64,000 bases of DNA from Bacteroidota bacterium (lineage in GTDB: Bacteria; Bacteroidota; Bacteroidia; Chitinophagales; Chitinophagaceae): NCBI GenBank assembly GCA_005882315.1, contig VBAR01000007.1, forward strand, positions 1 to 64,000, read 5' to 3'. Position numbers and translations under genes: made by a program. The notes under the pieces are model-generated. The model did no database searches and was not told where the DNA came from. It saw only the letters and a list, made by a program, of their open reading frames with translations. This document shows, in pieces, positions 50,310 to 59,171 of this stretch; position 1 is the first letter of the stretch; each line of letters starts with the position of its first letter.

Positions 50310-51041
50310 ATGCCGGAAGGCCCTTCCATTGTAATACTTAAAGAGTTGGTGAAATCTTTCAAAAGCAAGAAGGTTGTAAAAGTAAGTGGCAACACTAAGG
50401 TCGATGTAAGTTGGGCAGAAGGAAAAAAAATAAAGGACTTTAAAAGCTGGGGCAAGCACTTTCTTATTTGCTTTGATATCCAGGTAATTCGTATTCATTT
50501 TATGCTTTATGGAAGTTACCGGATTAACGAAACCAAGCCGGCACCACCGCGTCTTCATTTAAAATTTTCACAAGGAGAGCTAAATTTTTATGCATGTTCA
50601 GTAAAATTAATTGAAGAAGACCTTAATAATGTATATGATTGGACAGCCGATGTAATGAATGAAAAGTGGAGTCCAGCTAAAGCTAAAAAGAAATTGAAAG
50701 AAATTCCATCAACATTAGTTTGTGACGCACTACTGGCTCAATCTATTTTTGCCGGTGTCGGAAATATTATTAAGAATGAAGTTTTATACCGTATAAAAGT
50801 TCATCCAAAAAGCAAGATTGGAAAAATTCCGACAATTAAAATAACTGCGCTTGTGAAAGAAGCTTGCAATTATAGTTTTGATTTTTTGAAATGGAAGAAA
50901 GCGTATGATTTAAAAAAGCACTGGCTGGCCCATACGAAAAAGACCTGTCATCGTTGCAATTTGCCTATAATTAAAGAATACATGGGAAAAACAAACCGCA
51001 GAACTTTTTTCTGTAATAACTGCCAGGTTTTGTATAAATGA
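50310..51041 (+). CDS. DNA-formamidopyrimidine glycosylase / endonuclease VIII family protein
   Basis: A 243-residue base-excision-repair glycosylase. After Met removal the N-terminal PEGPS supplies the catalytic Pro1 and Glu2. The helix-two-turn-helix region VCDALLAQSIFAGVGNIIKN binds DNA, and a zinc finger CHRCN...CNNCQ (about residues 213-239) ends the protein. The PEGPS beginning and the lack of the MPELPE start place it nearer the Nei branch than canonical Fpg. It removes oxidised bases. Divergent from DUF72. Confidence 0.88.
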   Translation: MPEGPSIVILKELVKSFKSKKVVKVSGNTKVDVSWAEGKKIKDFKSWGKHFLICFDIQVIRIHFMLYGSYRINETKPAPPRLHLKFSQGELNFYACSVKLIEEDLNNVYDWTADVMNEKWSPAKAKKKLKEIPSTLVCDALLAQSIFAGVGNIIKNEVLYRIKVHPKSKIGKIPTIKITALVKEACNYSFDFLKWKKAYDLKKHWLAHTKKTCHRCNLPIIKEYMGKTNRRTFFCNNCQVLYK

Positions 51042-51059
51042 AGCTTTGCCTAAATTTCA

Positions 51060-54000
51060 CTACCTGTTGCCAATTGAATCTTTAACTTTTTTAACTGTAT
51101 CAACAGCCGGTTTCTTCTTTCTATTCAAAATATCTTTTAATATATTTTTAATTGGCTGACCCGGTTTTTTCGGTAATGTGTCTGCTTGATTATTGGTTGA
51201 TGTAATAGTATCTCTTCCAAAAATTTGTTCTTTTATCTTGTCTTTTATTTTTTCTTTTGCTATTTCTTTTACGGCCTCTAATGAGTCTTTCACTTTTTGT
51301 TTGGCACTGTCCAGTTTAGCCTGTGCAAAATCTTTGACCTGGTTCTCCAAATCTTTAATTGCATCACCTGCTACTTCTTTCAGGTTAACGCCAACGGAAG
51401 GATCGGTAATACTACCGGTCATTTTAATATTTAAATTAATTGTTTCACTGGGTTTGATTGGTATTCCTTTACTGACTGCCTGTGTAACAAGCTTATTGAT
51501 AAGTTTATTTCCTTCTGCTCCCAACACACTCCTGGGTAATTTCATTTGTATACTATAATCAATAGACTGATCAAAACCATGAAAGCCGCCAATTACCATT
51601 TCTATGTCATCAATTTTTATAGTAAATGGTTTTACCAGGACTTTTCCGTTAGCAAACTCAATATAATTTTTTATATCTTTTACACTAATAGATTTAAGCC
51701 GGTCTATCTGTAAAACAGTAGCGAGTTTTTCGAGCGGAGCAAATTTTTTCAATACTCCCTGGAGTAATAATAAATTTCCTTTACCACTCAGGCTGCTGAG
51801 ATCCGGCATCATATTACCGTTAAGATTACCGGTTAAAGAAAGTTGTGAACTGAGTTTGCCTGCGAGGAATTTTCCAATTGGCATTAATGCCTGTATCGTA
51901 TTGTATGATAAGAATGCTTTTTGAACATCCATATCTTTTATATCATAACTCAAACCAATATCCGGTTCTTTTTTATTCAGTTTGGTAGAATAGGAACCGT
52001 TTATAATTGCATTTCCGTCCAGTACATCCATCTTTACATTTTGTAAAGTGATCTTCTCGTCATTCATTACCAGTATGCCATTCACATTATCATAATCAAC
52101 CTTATCATATTTTACTTTTCCTGCATTGGCTTTAATGGTTAAGTTTATATCAGCAGGTACTAAAAAAGGTTCACTTGAAGTACTGGTAGTGGTTGTAGTA
52201 GCAGAATCAGCTGTTCCCATCCAGTCGTTCAGGTTCATTTTGTCTGCACTTACATTCAGACTACCTGTTAATGGCTGTTCCTGCATAGCATACCCAACAA
52301 GGTTATTTAAAACTCCGGTTGCTGTAAAATTTGTACCGAGATAATTTCCATTCAGGTTACTAAGCGTTACATTTTTTTGATTGAACTGCAACTGTGTCCC
52401 GGCAATATTAATTCCCGTAGGATATTCGCTGGATTTATACTTTACATTAGTAAGACCGGCGGTACCATTCAATAAAATTTTATCATATTGTTTTTGATCT
52501 ATGGCTCTTTTATTTCCTGCAAAACCAAGGTCCGCATTTAATATACCACTGATGCTGGTGCCGGGTTCTAACTCTGTAAATTGTTTAATATTATCTAAGG
52601 TAAATCTGCCTTTTGCATTTCCTGAAAAATCCACTGAAGAGACAGGATTGCGAAGTAGCAATGAAAAGTCAAGCGGATCGTTGCCAACTTCAATATGTCC
52701 GCTTGAAATATTAATTACTGTTTTATCAGCAATACCACCACTGTTTTCTAAAGTGGCCTTTATATTTCCATTTTTAATAGGTTGCGGAAAGTTTTTGTCT
52801 GAATAAAAAAGATTTTTAATATCAAAAAAACCACCGGCGGTGAAAGCTCCTTCTTGTTGTTGCAAGGCTTTCAACGGGCCTTTAACAAAAGCATCTGCCC
52901 ATACAAGGCCTGCGAGCTTTGTTCCATCTTCCAGTTTGATAAATTTTGATAACTGTGATAGATCCAGTTTTCCTTTTGCAGCAGCATCGATCAATTGTGT
53001 CGTTTCCGGGTTTTTATAAATGAAACGAAAATCAAAAGGTTCCTTATCCATTTCCAGGTGACCTTTTGAAATATCGACAATGGCATTATCGGGCTGACCA
53101 TCCACATTGCTTGCTTTTAATGACAGCTGAATATTTTTTACCGGCTTGGGCAAATCAGGATATTGAAAAGATCCATCTGTTACTTCAAGATTTATATCAT
53201 AGGCCGGCATTTGTTGCGGCGAGTAGATACCTTTTATAAAACCATTGAAGATAGCTTTGCCACTTGTTTTGATAGTTGAAAAATCTTCCGTGTATATGGC
53301 AGGAACCATGGATAAGATATCCTTGAAATCAGTTGATGGAGATTTAAATGTAAAATCCATATTATATGTGCTGTCATTCATAATTTGGATAAACCCATCG
53401 ACGGATAATTTTAAATTGTTTAATAAAATATCATCTGATTTAAAAGTGTAGGTGTTGGTATTATTATCAATTTTAATATCGGTTTCAATATCCGTTTTTG
53501 TATTCAGGAGGTAGGGGATACCATCTTGTGAAAAACTTGCTGAGCCTGCATTTGTAATTGTAGAAAGTGTAAATACATCTGCTGTAAAGTCACCGCGACC
53601 CTTATGATCAAACTGGGTTATTTCTGAAAATGTATTTGCAACCTCATCCCGGTATAATAAATAACCATTATCAATCTCATATTTCTTCAACGTCATTTTA
53701 AAGGCGGATGCTGATGTATCAGTATTGCTGGTAGTGTCAGTACTTTCTTTAGCAATATCCCAGTTCATTTTCCCTTGTTTATTTACCAGTGCATGTATTC
53801 GAGGCGATTTAACAGAAACATCTGATATTTTAATATCCTTTCCCTTCAGGACATTGAACAAGCCAGCAGTTGCATTAACTTTTTTTGCAGAAATTAATGT
53901 GTCGGCAGAAAACTCATTCAAGCCAACAATACTTAGATCCTCAATAACAATTGCCACTTTTGGAAAATGACGGATCAGGGAGAGGCTTACATCAGAAAAG

Positions 54001-54140
54001 TCAATTTTTGCATTCAGGCTTTTATTGATCTCCTTTTTTACCAATGCCTGTATTTGTTTTTTAAATATTACAGGAATAAGAAAAGCTAATGCAATGAGAA
54101 CAAGAAGGCTAATGCCGGTGATTTTTAGTATTTTTTTCAT
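51060..54140 (-). CDS. AsmA-like family envelope protein
   Basis: A 1026-residue protein with one N-terminal membrane helix (ILKITGISLLVLIALAFLIP) and a very large repeat-rich beta domain facing the periplasm. VALVKKEINKSLNAKIDFSD-type strands, the DVKSPRIHALVNKQGKMNW region and the GTNFTATGVLNN/GNAIINGSYS pattern are typical of AsmA-like proteins, which form bridge-like lipid transporters (TamB/YdbH relatives). The C-terminus has a coiled coil (KDSLEAVKEIAKEKIKDKIK) and a proline-rich tail. It converges on the Fpg/Nei gene (18 bp between stops). Confidence 0.85.
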   Translation of the reverse strand: MKKILKITGISLLVLIALAFLIPVIFKKQIQALVKKEINKSLNAKIDFSDVSLSLIRHFPKVAIVIEDLSIVGLNEFSADTLISAKKVNATAGLFNVLKGKDIKISDVSVKSPRIHALVNKQGKMNWDIAKESTDTTSNTDTSASAFKMTLKKYEIDNGYLLYRDEVANTFSEITQFDHKGRGDFTADVFTLSTITNAGSASFSQDGIPYLLNTKTDIETDIKIDNNTNTYTFKSDDILLNNLKLSVDGFIQIMNDSTYNMDFTFKSPSTDFKDILSMVPAIYTEDFSTIKTSGKAIFNGFIKGIYSPQQMPAYDINLEVTDGSFQYPDLPKPVKNIQLSLKASNVDGQPDNAIVDISKGHLEMDKEPFDFRFIYKNPETTQLIDAAAKGKLDLSQLSKFIKLEDGTKLAGLVWADAFVKGPLKALQQQEGAFTAGGFFDIKNLFYSDKNFPQPIKNGNIKATLENSGGIADKTVINISSGHIEVGNDPLDFSLLLRNPVSSVDFSGNAKGRFTLDNIKQFTELEPGTSISGILNADLGFAGNKRAIDQKQYDKILLNGTAGLTNVKYKSSEYPTGINIAGTQLQFNQKNVTLSNLNGNYLGTNFTATGVLNNLVGYAMQEQPLTGSLNVSADKMNLNDWMGTADSATTTTTSTSSEPFLVPADINLTIKANAGKVKYDKVDYDNVNGILVMNDEKITLQNVKMDVLDGNAIINGSYSTKLNKKEPDIGLSYDIKDMDVQKAFLSYNTIQALMPIGKFLAGKLSSQLSLTGNLNGNMMPDLSSLSGKGNLLLLQGVLKKFAPLEKLATVLQIDRLKSISVKDIKNYIEFANGKVLVKPFTIKIDDIEMVIGGFHGFDQSIDYSIQMKLPRSVLGAEGNKLINKLVTQAVSKGIPIKPSETINLNIKMTGSITDPSVGVNLKEVAGDAIKDLENQVKDFAQAKLDSAKQKVKDSLEAVKEIAKEKIKDKIKEQIFGRDTITSTNNQADTLPKKPGQPIKNILKDILNRKKKPAVDTVKKVKDSIGNR

Positions 54141-54361
54141 TAAACGTTAGCTTGTAGTTGCTTATGCACAGAAAAGCAAAAATAGCACCAAAGGTTATAA
54201 TATGACGAATCTTGTAAACTTATGAAACCAGGATGTAAATGAGAATGTTTTGAGCAGATAGTTAATCTCCGAATATATGAAATGGTGTAATTCCTAAGGG
54301 AGCTTTGCTGTTGACAAGAATTATCCAGGATTTCATTTGATGGTATGAAAAGTTTATACTT

Positions 54362-54381
54362 ACTTTGCAGTACAAAGTACT
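54362..54381. promoter_or_regulatory. Palindromic operator-like site overlapping a promoter
   Basis: ACTTTGCAGTACAAAGT (54362-54378) and AGTACAAAGTACT (54369-54381) are overlapping inverted repeats. A TACTTTG string resembling the -7 box is part of the first. It ends 27 bp before the ATG at 54408, the right place for a repressor to block transcription. I have seen similar ACTTTG/CAAAGT arrangements upstream of small membrane proteins in Bacteroidota. No regulator gene is adjacent. Confidence 0.45.
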
Positions 54382-54407
54382 TTTTATAGCACGAAAACCG
54401 AATAACC

Positions 54408-54725
54408 ATGAATACAACATCGGAAGTAAAAATGAGTAACACATCAATTGCTGGTAATACAATCAATTTTCTATTTGGTGTAGTTGTTTTAGCAATCGGA
54501 GTAGTGAATATGTTTTGGGGTAATGACTTCTATTTTGGAATTTTCCTGGCTCTGCTTTCTCTCGTTTATTTCCTTCCGGTAAATACGATTCTCAGAAAAA
54601 TAGCCGGATTCTCAATTCCTAAGATAGGACTCCTAAAAATCGCATTGGGCCTCTTTATTATTTGGGCAGCGTTAGGTGTAGGCGAATTGTTCAATAAGAT
54701 CGAACTTATGGTGATGGGTTTATAA
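54408..54725 (+). CDS. Small membrane protein, unknown
   Basis: 105 residues with three to four membrane helices (TINFLFGVVVLAIGVVNMFW, FYFGIFLALLSLVYFLPV, LLKIALGLFIIWAALGVGEL) and short loops. Charged N-terminus MNTTSEVKMSN; the Met at residue 9 is an alternative start. It resembles Bacteroidota proteins annotated as hypothetical. A palindromic, operator-like sequence overlaps its promoter. Confidence 0.6.
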   Translation: MNTTSEVKMSNTSIAGNTINFLFGVVVLAIGVVNMFWGNDFYFGIFLALLSLVYFLPVNTILRKIAGFSIPKIGLLKIALGLFIIWAALGVGELFNKIELMVMGL

Positions 54726-54784
54726 TTTAGAATAAGAAGGATGAACGCATAGTTATGTAACTTAATAGAAGATAATTTGATCTT

Positions 54785-55549
54785 ATGCAATTCTTTGTTG
54801 AAGAAAATTCGATTGTTAGAAAAATATGGGGTAAAAGCGACACCGTACTTTTTATTTTTGCAGGTGCATCTGCTGAATTTGCGCTTAATAAAGCCGTAGA
54901 CTGGCTTTACTTTACAGGCAAGTTACCTGCTGACCCATTAGCTCGTTTATTCTCCACAGTGAGCTATGCAAGAAAGATTGTTTTTTCACCAATGGATGAA
55001 GCCAATAAAGCAATTGACATTATGCGGCAAATACATACCGCCGTAGAACAAAGCCGTGGAGCTACCATACCTGATTGGGCTTACCGTGATGTATTGTTTA
55101 TGCTGATACATTATTCCATTGCATCATATGAACTACTTGAAAAAAAATTAAGCGATAAGGAAAAGGAAGAAGTACACAATGTGTTCAATCGTGTTGGTGC
55201 AAGAATGGGGTTAAAGGAACTACCACTTACATATATTGAATGGCTGCCAGTAAGAAACGCACATCTAATAGCAGACCTGCAAAAGAGTAAATACACCGCC
55301 GATCTTTTTAAACAATATAAAAAGCATTTGGGTGCAATGCGGTTCAAGGTATTGATTGAAGGTCAAAAATTAGTGGTCCCTGATAGAGTAAAAGAGTTAT
55401 TGCAGTTTAGTGATTTTTCTTTGCTTACACCAGTAGTGCCGGTATATAAGATCAGCAGACTGATGAAGATGGACTGGTTGCTTAAAAACATCCTTTTTCC
55501 TTCTGATTATAAAGATCAGATAAATAAACTGGATGTGTACCCAAGTTAG
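54785..55549 (+). CDS. Oxygenase MpaB family protein (DUF2236)
   Basis: A 254-residue protein with the DUF2236 pattern: SIVRKIWGKSDTVLFIFAGA, DPLARLFSTVSYARKIVF, AIDIMRQIHTAVEQSRGATI (the R-x-x-x-x-x-H metal-ligand region), RDVLFMLIHYSIASYELLEK, and a C-terminal ISRLMKMDWLL. The His-containing motifs fit the haem-containing DUF2236/MpaB oxygenase fold, but the substrate is unknown. 59 bp downstream of the small membrane protein gene. Confidence 0.8.
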   Translation: MQFFVEENSIVRKIWGKSDTVLFIFAGASAEFALNKAVDWLYFTGKLPADPLARLFSTVSYARKIVFSPMDEANKAIDIMRQIHTAVEQSRGATIPDWAYRDVLFMLIHYSIASYELLEKKLSDKEKEEVHNVFNRVGARMGLKELPLTYIEWLPVRNAHLIADLQKSKYTADLFKQYKKHLGAMRFKVLIEGQKLVVPDRVKELLQFSDFSLLTPVVPVYKISRLMKMDWLLKNILFPSDYKDQINKLDVYPS

Positions 55550-55597
55550 AAGCAAATGGAATGAGAATTTAGATGACAGCAATGATGTATTTCACTT

Positions 55598-56002
55598 TTA
55601 TTTCGCTGCTGCAGCAATTATTTTTTCAAGAATTTTTATATCAATATCCTCCAGTTTATTGATATAAAGACAACCCATACCGGCCTTATGTTTACCTAAT
55701 TTTTTCAACGCATCAGCGTGTCGCTGCAGATCGATCAGGTTTAATGATAAATTAGTTTTGCGAGGGGAAAAACCAATTTTGAACCAATCTACTTCTCTGC
55801 CGGAAGCCGGACTTTTATATCTTACATTTCCAAAACCGATCATTGAACTGCCCCACATTTTCGGCTTCTCCTTCATAGCTTTTTCCATCAATTTAAGTAT
55901 AACCTGGCTGTCTTTACGCTTTTGCTCATCAGGGATACTATCAATGAAATCAGCTACACTGGCTGAATTTTGCTTGGTTTTAATTTCTGCTAATTTACTC
56001 AT
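55598..56002 (-). CDS. DUF1801 domain protein
   Basis: A 134-residue cytosolic protein with the DUF1801 pattern: SVADFIDSIPDEQKRKDSQV, LMEKAMKEKPKMWGSSMIGF, GFSPRKTNLSLNLIDLQRHA and KAGMGCLYINKLEDIDIKIL. Structures of this family are alpha/beta with a small ligand pocket; biochemical function is unknown. It lies 27 bp downstream of the cyclase-TPR gene and may be co-transcribed. Confidence 0.88.
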   Translation of the reverse strand: MSKLAEIKTKQNSASVADFIDSIPDEQKRKDSQVILKLMEKAMKEKPKMWGSSMIGFGNVRYKSPASGREVDWFKIGFSPRKTNLSLNLIDLQRHADALKKLGKHKAGMGCLYINKLEDIDIKILEKIIAAAAK

Positions 56003-56029
56003 GTGAAATATTTTTATTGTCTACGCTGC

Positions 56030-58087
56030 TCAATTGTTTTCTACTCCAATATTTTTTCTTCTCAGCTCAAACAATTTTCTTAATTCAGGTTTGTCAAAAG
56101 CTTTTCTTAATGCGGGAATATCAGCATAATCTTCCGGCAAAGTGATCTTTGTATAATACACCAGGCGAACTTCACGGGAGTCATATGCCTTTTCAATTTC
56201 CATAGCAGCTTTTTCCCACATTCCCAATTCCAAATAATCTTCGGCTAGTCTTGAATGGGTATAATTTTTCATCTTTTGCAGGTTTGCAAGTGCAACGGCC
56301 TTTTCTCCTTTAGCGATCATAATATCCGTTGCCAGTTCCAGGTATAAAGGATCCGTCTCCGGGATTATTTTTACGATTTCTTCGGCCTTGTCATATTGTT
56401 TTGTTGCCACGTACGACCAAACTAAGGGCGGACAATTTGCACCAGCATTAAAGCTTTGTAAATTCATTGATAAACCAGTATTTGAAATCCTTATCGCATT
56501 ATCATAATCTTTAGCCATATAATAAGCCATAGCAAGGTTAGCATAATTTACTGCCAGCAATGGATCCAGTTCTACCGCTTTCGATTCCATTTCGATCGCC
56601 AGTTTCTTATTAAATACGATCCAATAAAAGTCACCGAAGAAATTATACATCTCCGCATCATTGGGACTAATAGCCATCGATTTGCTGAATGCCTGTTCTG
56701 CTGCATCCCAATCCCAGTCATAATATGCAGCAATTGTTCCAAGAACCGAAAACGCTTCACCATTGTTAGCATTCAGGGCAAGTGCTTTATTGGCTTCCAG
56801 TTTTGCAGAATCCATAATTGGTTTTATGTTTTCGAAATCTAAATAATTCGGAATGATCGATAATGTTCTTGAAAGACCTGAATGAGCCGGGGCGAAACCC
56901 GGATCGAGTTTTATCGACTCTTCAAATAATCGCCTTGCTTCTAAAAGATGATCACCGCGAAATGAAAGTTGATGCTTGGCTTTCAAATAATTTGAATAAG
57001 CTTCGGGACTGGTGATAGCGGTCGCCTCAGGTTCCTTGTTATTCAAAAGATGCACATTCAAAGCTGTCATGATGGACCTGGTTATTTGGTCTTGCACTCC
57101 GAATATGTCGGTGAGCTCTATGTCATAACTGTCTGTCCAAATGTTAAAACCATCACTTGTATTAATGAGTTCAGCCGTGATGCGTAATTGGTTGCCGGAT
57201 TTTCGAAGACTACCGGAGAGGATGGTACTTACGCCAAGTTCATCACCAATCACTTTAAGATCTTTGCTGTTCATCCCTTTATACGAGAACGAAGAAGTTC
57301 GGCCCGCAACTTTCATACCCGGGATCTTTGCAAGAGCGGTGATCAATTCTTCCGACAATCCATCACTGAAATATTCCTGGTCTTTCGAGGGACTCAAATC
57401 GGTGAACGGCAACACAGCTATGGATTTATCCTTTGGCGCAGCAGAAGAATTTTTGACAATAAAATTTTTATAAATAAAGAAACCTGTTGTCAGCAGTGCA
57501 ATGATCGACACGATTGTGATCAAGTTTCTTTTAAAAGTTTTTTTCTGTTTCAGTTTACCTTCAAGGGTTTTTCGTTGTGGGACAGACAGTCCTTCATTCG
57601 TAAATGCAAAGACTTGCATTGGCCGGTCAACATTTTTAAAATCGAAGTGACCAAGTGAAGCAGTTGTGATCGAAGTATTGTTTTTTATCTTATCACGAAA
57701 TTCTTCAGAAATTAAAATGGTATTGGCCTGTCCCAACGATTGAACCCTTGAAGCAACATTTACTCCATCACCTAATGCTTTTGCATCTTCGAAAAAAACC
57801 TCGCCAATATGCAGACCGATTCGAAGTGGAACGACCGGCTCCTTTTTCAGATCCATTTGTACAGCAAGAGAACAGTTGGCCGCATCAGTAGCGCTGTGGA
57901 AAATGCAAAGACTACCGTCACCATAGTAATTCAATATTTGTCCATTAAACTGGCTAACAAGTTTTTCAAGTGTAGTATTATAATGTTTGATAACTGCCAC
58001 CGCTTTTTGCTCATCAGCCTGCATCATAGCCGTATATCCGACAATATCGGTAAACATGATAGCAGCAAGTTGGCGGCCTTGTGACAT
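56030..58087 (-). CDS. Class III adenylate/guanylate cyclase with TolB-like and TPR domains
   Basis: A 685-residue membrane protein. Residues 1-170 are a class III cyclase: IMFTDIVGYTAMMQADEQKA (metal Asp), LNYYGDGSLCIFHSATDAAN (second Asp), GDGVNVASRVQSLGQANTIL. A membrane helix follows (about 188-206), then a TolB-like/FlgO-type domain (VLPFTDLSPSKDQEYFSDGL, 222-330) and TPR repeats (about 340-670). This cyclase-TM-TolB-TPR arrangement is common in bacteria and probably senses an extracytoplasmic signal. cAMP versus cGMP is not decided. A TAACTTTC box ends five bases before the ATG. Confidence 0.87.
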   Translation of the reverse strand: MSQGRQLAAIMFTDIVGYTAMMQADEQKAVAVIKHYNTTLEKLVSQFNGQILNYYGDGSLCIFHSATDAANCSLAVQMDLKKEPVVPLRIGLHIGEVFFEDAKALGDGVNVASRVQSLGQANTILISEEFRDKIKNNTSITTASLGHFDFKNVDRPMQVFAFTNEGLSVPQRKTLEGKLKQKKTFKRNLITIVSIIALLTTGFFIYKNFIVKNSSAAPKDKSIAVLPFTDLSPSKDQEYFSDGLSEELITALAKIPGMKVAGRTSSFSYKGMNSKDLKVIGDELGVSTILSGSLRKSGNQLRITAELINTSDGFNIWTDSYDIELTDIFGVQDQITRSIMTALNVHLLNNKEPEATAITSPEAYSNYLKAKHQLSFRGDHLLEARRLFEESIKLDPGFAPAHSGLSRTLSIIPNYLDFENIKPIMDSAKLEANKALALNANNGEAFSVLGTIAAYYDWDWDAAEQAFSKSMAISPNDAEMYNFFGDFYWIVFNKKLAIEMESKAVELDPLLAVNYANLAMAYYMAKDYDNAIRISNTGLSMNLQSFNAGANCPPLVWSYVATKQYDKAEEIVKIIPETDPLYLELATDIMIAKGEKAVALANLQKMKNYTHSRLAEDYLELGMWEKAAMEIEKAYDSREVRLVYYTKITLPEDYADIPALRKAFDKPELRKLFELRRKNIGVENN

Positions 58088-58092
58088 TTCAC

Positions 58093-58100
58093 GAAAGTTA
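58093..58100 (-). promoter_or_regulatory. Possible -7 box five bases before the cyclase ATG
   Basis: On the minus strand this reads TAACTTTC, one base from TAnnTTTG, and lies at 5 bp from the start codon. It is the third case of such close spacing in the window. Confidence 0.3.
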
Positions 58101-58218
58101 TAGATTTTTCCGTTGTTGCTGCGAAGAGATATTGAAGAAAAATGCCCGGATCTTTATAAGGTAGAAATAAATATTTACTAACAGCAAGTGTGTTTATGTC
58201 CTTGTGAGAGTAGTAGGA

Positions 58219-58746
58219 TCATTTGGTCGTCTTGGCACCCATCTGGATACCGAGTTTTTCATATACAATGTCGTTTGGCTCCCACAATTCTATTTTGTTT
58301 CCTTCTATATCCATGATATGAACAAACTTTCCGTAATCAGCTGTTTCAACGCTGTCGGTTACAGTTACTCCTTCTTTTTTCAAGTCTTCAACAAGTGCTT
58401 CTAAGTTTTCAACCCGGTAGTTTATCATAAACTCCTTTGTTGATGGTTCAAAATACTTTGTCGTTTCTTTAAACGGACTCCATTGCGAAAATCCTTTTTT
58501 GGTAGAGTCAGCACCTTGATACCATTCAAACACTGCACCATATTGGTTAGTATTTAGTCCAAGGTGAGTTTGATACCATTCTCTCATCTTTTTAGGGTCT
58601 TTGCATTTGAAAAAAATGCCGCCAATACTTGTCACTCTTTTCATTTCTGTATTGGTATTTGAATTGTTTGTTATAATTGATTTGAAAACAAAACCAAAAC
58701 AGAATGAAGTGGCAATAACTAAAATTAATAATGATATCTTTTTCAT
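58219..58746 (-). CDS. VOC family protein with N-terminal signal/anchor
   Basis: 175 residues: a hydrophobic N-terminus (ISLLILVIATSFCFGFVFKS), followed by a vicinal-oxygen-chelate (glyoxalase/bleomycin-resistance) domain: IGGIFFKCKDPKKMREWYQT, LGLNTNQYGAVFEWY, TKEFMINYRVENLEALVEDL and MDIEGNKIELWEPND. The adjacent gene at 58770 encodes a closely similar domain without the hydrophobic N-terminus, so this one looks like a duplicate that acquired a signal or anchor. Substrate unknown. Confidence 0.82.
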   Translation of the reverse strand: MKKISLLILVIATSFCFGFVFKSIITNNSNTNTEMKRVTSIGGIFFKCKDPKKMREWYQTHLGLNTNQYGAVFEWYQGADSTKKGFSQWSPFKETTKYFEPSTKEFMINYRVENLEALVEDLKKEGVTVTDSVETADYGKFVHIMDIEGNKIELWEPNDIVYEKLGIQMGAKTTK

Positions 58747-58769
58747 TGTATGAATGTTTCTGATATTTT

Positions 58770-59147
58770 CTAATCAACAGGTTCCCATAATTGAATTTTG
58801 TTTCCTTCTGCGTCAAGTATATGGACAAATTTGCCATAATCATATGTTTCAATTTTGTCAACAATCATAACACCTTCCTTTTTTAATTCCTCAACAAGTG
58901 CTTCCATATTTTCAACCCTGTAATTGATCATAAAATCTTTTGTTGAAGGTTCATAAAGTTTTGCAGTTTCTGAATTGAGATTCCATTGCGTAAGCCCTTT
59001 CTTTTTACCATCAGCATCTTCGTACCACTCAAAAGACGCTCCATATTGGCCTGCGTCAATTCCTAAATGTGTTTTATACCACTCTTTCATTTTGTTAGGG
59101 TCTTTGCACTTAAAAAAAATGCCACCAATACCTGTTACTTTTTTCAT
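58770..59147 (-). CDS. VOC family protein (glyoxalase-like)
   Basis: 125 residues forming a complete vicinal-oxygen-chelate domain (VTGIGGIFFKCKDPNKMKEW, TKDFMINYRVENMEALVEEL, HILDAEGNKIQLWEPVD). Catalytic role is not defined for this sub-family. It is co-directional with the anchored paralogue at 58219 (23 bp apart) and with the SRPBCC gene 24 bp upstream, suggesting one transcript. Confidence 0.87.
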   Translation of the reverse strand: MKKVTGIGGIFFKCKDPNKMKEWYKTHLGIDAGQYGASFEWYEDADGKKKGLTQWNLNSETAKLYEPSTKDFMINYRVENMEALVEELKKEGVMIVDKIETYDYGKFVHILDAEGNKIQLWEPVD

Positions 59148-59171
59148 TTTTATTTGGTTTTTTAAATTGTT

